Shown: positions 34,950 to 40,068 of the stretch, piece by piece
How the letters are laid out: every line of letters starts with the position of its first letter
Position numbering within the stretch: the stretch's first letter is position 1
Assembly (NCBI GenBank): GCA_026196275.1
Contig: JAPHTQ010000008.1
Span: 1-40,068 of the forward strand
From: Gammaproteobacteria bacterium
GTDB lineage: Bacteria; Pseudomonadota; Gammaproteobacteria; Thiohalomonadales; Thiohalomonadaceae
Reading direction: 5' to 3'
DNA length: 40,068 nt
The notes under the pieces: generated by a model
Told to the model about the DNA's origin: nothing
Database searches by the model: none
What the model saw: only the letters and a program-made list of their open reading frames with translations
Made by a program: the position numbers and the translations under genes

Positions 34950-36382
34950 TCAAGGGTACCCCGGCGGAACTGGCAGGCATCAACGTCATGGGACGTATAC
35001 GCCATATCCACATGGTGGGTATCGGCGGCTCGGGGATGGGAGGGATCGCCGAGGTGTTGCTCAATCTGGGCTACACCGTCTCCGGCTCCGACCTGAAGGC
35101 GAACCCGGTAACGCACCACCTTGAGGCGGAGGGGGCGACCATCCATATCGGCCATACCGAGAGCCATATCGAGGGCTGTGATGCGGTGGTGATCTCCTCG
35201 GCAGTGAGGGAGGACAATCCCGAAGTGCAGGCCGCCCGGGAGGCGCGTATTCCGGTGGTTCCGCGCGCTGAAATGTTGGCGGAGTTGATGCGTTTTCGTC
35301 ACGGCATCGCGGTTGCCGGCACCCACGGCAAGACCACCACCACCAGCCTCATTGCCAGTCTGATGGCAGAGGAGGGGCTAGACCCGACCTTTGTGATCGG
35401 CGGACGGCTGAACAGTGCAGGGACCAATGCCCGACTGGGTGCCGGCCACTACCTGGTGGCCGAGGCCGACGAGAGCGATGCCTCGTTCCTTCACCTGCAG
35501 CCGATGACAGCAGTGGTCACCAATATCGATGCTGACCACATGGCCACCTATGGCGGTGATTTTTCCCGTCTGCGTCAAACCTTTATCGAGTTTCTGCACA
35601 ACCTCCCCTTCTATGGTATGGCGGTGATGTGTCTGGATGATGAGGAGGTACGTAACCTCCTGCCGAGCGTCACCCGCCGGGTGGTCACCTACGGCTTCAG
35701 TGCCGAGGCGGATATCCGTGCTACGGACGTACAGCATGATGGCCTGCGCACCCGTTTCCGTGTGGCCAGAAACGGCAAGGAGAACTGGCTTGAGGTGACG
35801 CTTAATATGCCGGGACGGCATAACGTGCTCAATGCGCTGGCGGCGATTGCGGTGGCGTACGACCTGGGCGTTTCCGATGCGGCAATCATCGCCGGCCTGG
35901 ACAAATTCGAGGGGATCGGCCGCCGTTTCCAGGTGGGCGGCGAGGTAGCCACCGCTAACGGCCGGGTTACTCTGGTGGATGACTATGGTCACCACCCGCG
36001 TGAGCTGGCTGCCACCCTGCAGGCGGCCCGCGCTGCCTGGCCCGAGCGTCGGCTGGTGGTGCTGTTTCAGCCACACCGCTACAGCCGTACCCGTGATCTG
36101 TTTGAAGATTTTACCGAGGTGCTTTCCGAGGCCGATGCCCTGCTGGTGCTGGAGGTTTATCCCGCCGGGGAGGAGCCGGTGCCCGGTGCCGATAGCCGCA
36201 CCCTCTGCCGTGCCATTCGGGCGCGGGGCCAGGTGGACCCGGTATTTATCGGTGAACAGTCGGACCTGGTACAGACTATTTCAGGCGTGTTGCGGGACGG
36301 TGATGTGCTGCTGACTATGGGAGCCGGGGATATCGGCGCCATTGCCCAGCGTCTGCCGAAAGCGCTGGAGGAGCTGACATGA
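34946..36382 (+). CDS. murC: UDP-MurNAc:L-alanine ligase MurC
   Basis: Adds L-alanine to UDP-MurNAc, the first Mur ligase step. The 478 residues contain the nucleotide-binding start [22 protein letters not shown] (22-43), GSDLK, ATP loop GTHGKT (125-130), [68 protein letters not shown] and GAGDIG near the end. Order murG-murC-murB-ddl-ftsQ is the normal gammaproteobacterial dcw order. It overlaps murG and murB by four bases each. Confidence 0.97.
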   Translation: MIKGTPAELAGINVMGRIRHIHMVGIGGSGMGGIAEVLLNLGYTVSGSDLKANPVTHHLEAEGATIHIGHTESHIEGCDAVVISSAVREDNPEVQAAREARIPVVPRAEMLAELMRFRHGIAVAGTHGKTTTTSLIASLMAEEGLDPTFVIGGRLNSAGTNARLGAGHYLVAEADESDASFLHLQPMTAVVTNIDADHMATYGGDFSRLRQTFIEFLHNLPFYGMAVMCLDDEEVRNLLPSVTRRVVTYGFSAEADIRATDVQHDGLRTRFRVARNGKENWLEVTLNMPGRHNVLNALAAIAVAYDLGVSDAAIIAGLDKFEGIGRRFQVGGEVATANGRVTLVDDYGHHPRELAATLQAARAAWPERRLVVLFQPHRYSRTRDLFEDFTEVLSEADALLVLEVYPAGEEPVPGADSRTLCRAIRARGQVDPVFIGEQSDLVQTISGVLRDGDVLLTMGAGDIGAIAQRLPKALEELT

Positions 36383-37290
36383 TGGCAATGCAGAAGATCC
36401 CATCGCTGCGTGGTGAATTGCTGGAGCACGAGCCGATGTCGCGCCACACCACCTGGCGCATCGGCGGTCCGGCACGCCGCTACTATCGCCCGGCGGATAT
36501 CGACGATCTGGTGCTATTCCTGCGACAACTGCCGGAAGGTGAGCCGCTCTATTGGGTCGGTCTGGGCAGCAACCTGCTGGTGCGTGATGGGGGCGTTGAC
36601 GGGACAGTGATCGCGACCAGTGGACGGCTCAACGACATCGAGCTGACCGGGGAGGGGCGTGTGCGAGTCGAGTGCGGTGTCTCCTGTGGCAAGGTGGCAC
36701 GTTTTTGCGCCCGTCAGGGGCTCGTTGGCGCAGAGTTTCTTTGCGGGATCCCCGGCACGATGGGCGGAGCCCTGGCGATGAATGCTGGCTGTTTCGGTGG
36801 CGAGACCTGGTCGTTGGTGGAGAGAGTCGAAACCGTCGACCATCACGGCAATACACACCTGCGAGCGCCCTCTGAATATCGTATCGGCTATCGCCAGGTA
36901 CGCGGGCCGATCGGCGAGTGGTTTGTCGCTACCCACCTGAAACTGCAGCCGGGGGATAGCAGTGAGCTGCAGGCCCGTATACGGACCTTGCTGGAACAGC
37001 GCAGCAGCAGCCAGCCCACCCAGCTGCCTAATGCCGGTTCGGTTTTCAGAAATCCGCAAGGGGATCATGCCGCACGGCTTATCGAGGCGGCCGGACTCAA
37101 GGGACGTTGTGTCGGTGCCGCCTGCGTATCGGATAAACACGCCAACTTTATCGTCAATACCGGTGGCGCCAGCGCAAGCGATATCGAGATGTTGATCGAG
37201 CAGGTTCAGTCAGAGGTGCAGCGGCAGTTCGGGGTTCGCCTGCAACGCGAGGTGCACATTATCGGCGAGGCAGGGGGAGGGGTGGCATGA
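36379..37290 (+). CDS. murB: UDP-N-acetylenolpyruvoylglucosamine reductase MurB (type II)
   Basis: FAD/NADPH enzyme that reduces the MurA product to UDP-MurNAc. The 303 residues show [60 protein letters not shown], and the catalytic-serine segment [25 protein letters not shown], then [11 protein letters not shown]. It lacks the extra loop of the 340-residue type I enzyme of E. coli, so it is the short type. ATGs at 36379, 36382 and 36388 are in frame. It overlaps murC and ddl by four bases each. Confidence 0.96.
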   Translation: MMAMQKIPSLRGELLEHEPMSRHTTWRIGGPARRYYRPADIDDLVLFLRQLPEGEPLYWVGLGSNLLVRDGGVDGTVIATSGRLNDIELTGEGRVRVECGVSCGKVARFCARQGLVGAEFLCGIPGTMGGALAMNAGCFGGETWSLVERVETVDHHGNTHLRAPSEYRIGYRQVRGPIGEWFVATHLKLQPGDSSELQARIRTLLEQRSSSQPTQLPNAGSVFRNPQGDHAARLIEAAGLKGRCVGAACVSDKHANFIVNTGGASASDIEMLIEQVQSEVQRQFGVRLQREVHIIGEAGGGVA

Positions 37291-38237
37291 GCCGACCTGT
37301 CACCAATCCGAAAACCTTCGGCAAGGTTGCCGTGCTGATGGGTGGCGCCTCCGCAGAGCGCGAGGTGTCGCTCAAAAGCGGTGCTGCGGTGCTGGCAGCA
37401 CTGCAGCGTCGGGGGGTGACGGTGGATGCCATCGATATTAGCCGGGAGAACCTGCCGCGACTGTTCAGCGGAGATTATGCGCGCTGTTTTGTCATCCTTC
37501 ATGGCCGTGGCGGTGAAGATGGGACGATGCAGGGGATGCTCGAACTGATGGGTCTGCCCTATACCGGCAGCGGGGTGATGGCCTCGGCACTGGGGATGGA
37601 TAAGTGGCGCAGCAAGTTGTTGTGGCGTGCCGCGGGGTTGCCGGTGCCGGAGTGGGCCGTAGTGGAGGAGGGGGGTGATTTTACTGCGGTAGAAAGAGAG
37701 CTGGGGTTGCCGTTGTTCGTCAAGCCGGCCAATGAGGGTTCAAGTGTCGGGATCAGCAAGGTCTGCCACAGTGGTGAGTTGGCGGCGGCCTACCGCAAGG
37801 CGGCCCAGCACGATACACGGGTGCTTGCCGAGCAGTACATCGGTGGTGGTGAATACACCGTGGCGGTTCTCGGCAATGAGCCGTTACCGGTGGTGAAGAT
37901 CGAGCCTCAAGGTGAGTTTTACGATTACGAAGCCAAGTACCTGAGTGATGCGACGGCCTATCTGTGCCCCTGTGGTCTATCGGCCGAAAAGGAGCGCGAG
38001 TTGCAGCAGTTGGCGCTGGAGGCTTTCAAAGTCCTTGGCTGCCGCGGCTGGGGGCGTATCGACATACTGCTTGATGAGAGGGGGAAGGCCTATCTGCTGG
38101 AGGCCAATACCCTGCCGGGAATGACCGATCACTCACTGGTGCCGATGGCGGCAAGCGCTGCGGGCATCGATTTTGACGAGCTGGTGTGGCGAATTTTGGA
38201 AAACAGTATGGAGGCGGCCAATGGCAAGGGCGCGTAA
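37287..38237 (+). CDS. ddlB: D-alanine--D-alanine ligase Ddl
   Basis: ATP-grasp enzyme joining two D-alanines for MurF. The 316 residues show [117 protein letters not shown] and a closing helix. The tyrosine in [12 protein letters not shown] and the serine in EGSSVG fit a D-Ala-D-Ala rather than D-Ala-D-Lac enzyme. It overlaps murB by four bases and ftsQ by 17 bases. Confidence 0.97.
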   Translation: MSRPVTNPKTFGKVAVLMGGASAEREVSLKSGAAVLAALQRRGVTVDAIDISRENLPRLFSGDYARCFVILHGRGGEDGTMQGMLELMGLPYTGSGVMASALGMDKWRSKLLWRAAGLPVPEWAVVEEGGDFTAVERELGLPLFVKPANEGSSVGISKVCHSGELAAAYRKAAQHDTRVLAEQYIGGGEYTVAVLGNEPLPVVKIEPQGEFYDYEAKYLSDATAYLCPCGLSAEKERELQQLALEAFKVLGCRGWGRIDILLDERGKAYLLEANTLPGMTDHSLVPMAASAAGIDFDELVWRILENSMEAANGKGA

Positions 38238-38982
38238 GGGGGCGACATGTCGTGAAACCGCGGGCGACAAGCCGCGGCTTCCACTCTATCTGTTGGCGAT
38301 ACTGCTACTCGTCCCTCTCGGGCTGGGGGTGTTGGTCTGGGGTGGAGCGCACCTGTTCGACCCAAAGACACTGCCGGTGAATACGGTGCGTATTGAAAGC
38401 CCGTTGCAACAACTGGACCAGGCGGCGGTGCGCAATGCGGTGTTACCGCACGCCAAGGCGGGATTTTTGCGCGTCGATGTTGCCGCGATACGCGCAGAGC
38501 TGGAGGCGCTTCCATGGGTGGCAAAGTCCTCCGTGCGACGTGCCTGGCCGGATCGGCTGGTGGTGCGTATCAGCGAGCAGCAGGCGATGGCGCGCTGGGA
38601 CAGTGGTGGCTTGCTAAATCCGGAGGGTGAACGGTTCGCGGTGAACGACAGTGCTGTGTGGCAGGATCTGCCGCTGCTCCGTGGCCCGAAACAGACTGAG
38701 AAGGTGTTGATGAAAGAGTATCGGGCGATGCAGAGGGCACTTGAACCGCTGGGTCTGAATATTACGCAGCTGAGCATGGACCAGCGCCGGGCCTGGAACC
38801 TGTATCTGGACAATGGTTTGCAGTTACGCCTTGGGCGCAACGACAGCCATTTGCGACTGCAGCGTTTTGTCCGTGTCTATGCCGGGGTATTGCAGCCGCG
38901 TCTGAAAACTATCGACAGCGTAGATTTGCGTTACACCAACGGCTTTGCCGTTCGCTGGCGTGAAGGGAAAGCGGCGGCCTAG
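38221..38982 (+). CDS. ftsQ: Cell division protein FtsQ
   Basis: Bitopic divisome scaffold that recruits FtsL-FtsB. The 253 residues have a short basic cytoplasmic end ([19 protein letters not shown]) and a membrane helix (about 21-42). The POTRA domain covers about 50-117 ([47 protein letters not shown]), followed by the beta domain with [11 protein letters not shown] and [12 protein letters not shown]. The ATG at 38221 lies inside ddl with GGAGG six bases upstream, which decides the start. The gap to ftsA is 20 bp. Confidence 0.95.
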   Translation: MARARKGATCRETAGDKPRLPLYLLAILLLVPLGLGVLVWGGAHLFDPKTLPVNTVRIESPLQQLDQAAVRNAVLPHAKAGFLRVDVAAIRAELEALPWVAKSSVRRAWPDRLVVRISEQQAMARWDSGGLLNPEGERFAVNDSAVWQDLPLLRGPKQTEKVLMKEYRAMQRALEPLGLNITQLSMDQRRAWNLYLDNGLQLRLGRNDSHLRLQRFVRVYAGVLQPRLKTIDSVDLRYTNGFAVRWREGKAAA

Positions 38983-39002
38983 CGCCCGGAGGGAATGAGG
39001 AT

Positions 39003-40068
39003 ATGTCGAAAAAGTCGGAAAAAAACCTGATCGTCGCCCTGGATGTAGGTACCTCCAAGGTAGTGGCCATCGTGGGTGAGATAAACGCCGAAAACGGGGT
39101 TGAGATCATCGGTATAGGCTCACATCCGTCACGTGGGCTGAAAAAGGGTGTGGTGGTCAACATCGAGTCGACCGTGCAGTCGATACAGCGCGCCGTCGAG
39201 GAGGCGGAGCTGATGGCCGGTTGCCAGATCCACTCGGTCTATGCCGGTATTGCCGGTAGCCACATCAAGAGCCTCAACTCCCACGGTATTGTGGCGATCC
39301 GCGAAAAGGAGGTGACCCATGGCGATGTTGAACGGGTGATCGATGCGGCCCGCGCGGTGGCGATCCCCGCCGATCAGAAGATCCTCCATGTGCTGCCGCA
39401 GGAGTTCATCATCGACAACCAGGAAGGGATCCGGGAGCCGGTGGGTATGTCAGGTGTACGGCTGGAGGCGAAGGTCCATCTGGTCACCGGGGCGGTGAGT
39501 GCGGCGCAGAACATTATCAAGTGCGTACGTCGTTGTGGTCTGGATGTGGATGACATCATCCTCGAGCAGCTGGCCTCAAGCCATTCGGTATTGAGTGAGG
39601 ATGAGAAGGAGTTGGGGGTCTGTCTGGTGGATATCGGTGGCGGGACCACGGATATCGCGGTGTTCAGTGAAGGGGCGATTCGGCATACCGCGGTGATCCC
39701 CATCGCCGGCGATCAGGTAACCAATGATATCGCAGTGGCGATGCGTACCCCGACGCAGAATGCTGAGGATATCAAGATCAAATACGCCTGTGCCCTGACC
39801 CAGCTGGCCAATGCTGATGAGACCATCGAAGTGCCCAGCGTGGGCGATCGCCCGCCGCGACGTCTGGCCCGCCAGACCCTGGCCGAGGTGGTAGAGCCGC
39901 GTTACGAGGAGCTGTTTACCCTGGTGCAGGCGGAGCTGCGGCGCAGCGGTTTTGAGGATATCTGTGCCGCCGGCATCGTGCTCACCGGCGGCACCGCCAA
40001 GATGGAAGGTGGCGTGGAGCTGGCGGAGGAGATCTTCCATATGCCGGTGCGCCTGGGAATGCCACAGG
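39003..40068 (+). CDS. ftsA: Cell division protein FtsA (C-terminus cut by window edge)
   Basis: Actin-like ATPase that tethers FtsZ to the inner membrane and recruits later divisome proteins. The 355 codons present include the phosphate-1 motif LDVGTSKVVAIVG (13-25) and the 1C subdomain unique to FtsA (THGDVERVIDAARAVAIPADQKILHVLPQEF). Phosphate-2 follows as VDIGGGTTDIAVF near residue 208, then AGDQVTNDIAVAMRTP and the adenosine site IVLTGGTAKMEG. The family is about 410 residues, so about 55, including the membrane-targeting helix, lie beyond 40068. GGAGGG is nine bases before the ATG. Confidence 0.97.
   Translation, partial: MSKKSEKNLIVALDVGTSKVVAIVGEINAENGVEIIGIGSHPSRGLKKGVVVNIESTVQSIQRAVEEAELMAGCQIHSVYAGIAGSHIKSLNSHGIVAIREKEVTHGDVERVIDAARAVAIPADQKILHVLPQEFIIDNQEGIREPVGMSGVRLEAKVHLVTGAVSAAQNIIKCVRRCGLDVDDIILEQLASSHSVLSEDEKELGVCLVDIGGGTTDIAVFSEGAIRHTAVIPIAGDQVTNDIAVAMRTPTQNAEDIKIKYACALTQLANADETIEVPSVGDRPPRRLARQTLAEVVEPRYEELFTLVQAELRRSGFEDICAAGIVLTGGTAKMEGGVELAEEIFHMPVRLGMPQ

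Overview
The window is a stretch of conserved chromosomal backbone from a GC-rich gammaproteobacterium. Gene content and order resemble Pseudomonas and the sulfur-oxidising Chromatiales-type lineages. Supporting signs are a DNPR-type (meso-diaminopimelate) MurE, the divergent pair rsmI / lpoA-yraN-gmhA-dolP, an mla-ibaG-murA-hisGDC block, petABC-sspAB, and a complete start of the dcw cluster. I cannot name the genus from the sequence alone. I see no phage, IS element, integron, CRISPR array, tRNA or rRNA.

Layout. Positions 1-3019 (minus strand) hold yrbG, a small copper-chaperone-like HMA protein gene and kdsD (cut by the left edge), plus the lipoprotein gene mlaA and a small CxxC protein gene. 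Positions 3119-8638 (plus) hold a DUF72-like gene, mlaF-mlaE-mlaD-mlaB (no mlaC), ibaG, murA and hisG. hisD and hisC follow, each preceded by a palindromic repeat element. Positions 11497-12648 (minus) encode a DegS/AlgW-type protease, divergent from a NIF3-family gene. Positions 13662-16233 are petABC (cytochrome bc1), closed by a strong terminator, then sspA and sspB. Positions 17522-22349 (minus) form the unit lpoA-yraN-gmhA-dolP-FAD oxidase. rsmI (plus) is divergent from it and is followed by the RNase P RNA gene. From a good sigma-70 promoter at 23869 to the right edge runs the division and cell-wall cluster: mraZ, rsmH, ftsL, ftsI, murE, murF, mraY, murD, ftsW, murG, murC, murB, ddl, ftsQ and ftsA (cut by the right edge).

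How the genes fit together. Most serve the envelope: outer-membrane lipid asymmetry (MlaA, MlaFEDB), KDO and heptose supply for lipopolysaccharide (KdsD, GmhA), peptidoglycan precursor synthesis (MurA to MurG, MraY, Ddl), septal synthesis (FtsI, FtsW, FtsL, FtsQ, FtsA), PBP1A activation (LpoA), envelope-stress sensing (DegS) and DolP. The remainder covers histidine synthesis, the bc1 respiratory complex, stringent-starvation proteins and RNA processing or modification.

Unusual points. Four inverted-repeat elements of two sequence families sit in intergenic gaps: CAGAG-rich at hisG/hisD and hisD/hisC, and TTCAAAG-rich at hisC/degS and rsmI/rnpB. One appears to supply the -35 box of rnpB. mlaC is absent from the mla operon. 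MraZ-type boxes occur just downstream of the mraZ promoter, and a second, inverted pair lies about 100 bp upstream. Cytochrome b has PVWY in place of PEWY. I do not see a complete, undescribed multi-gene system here.
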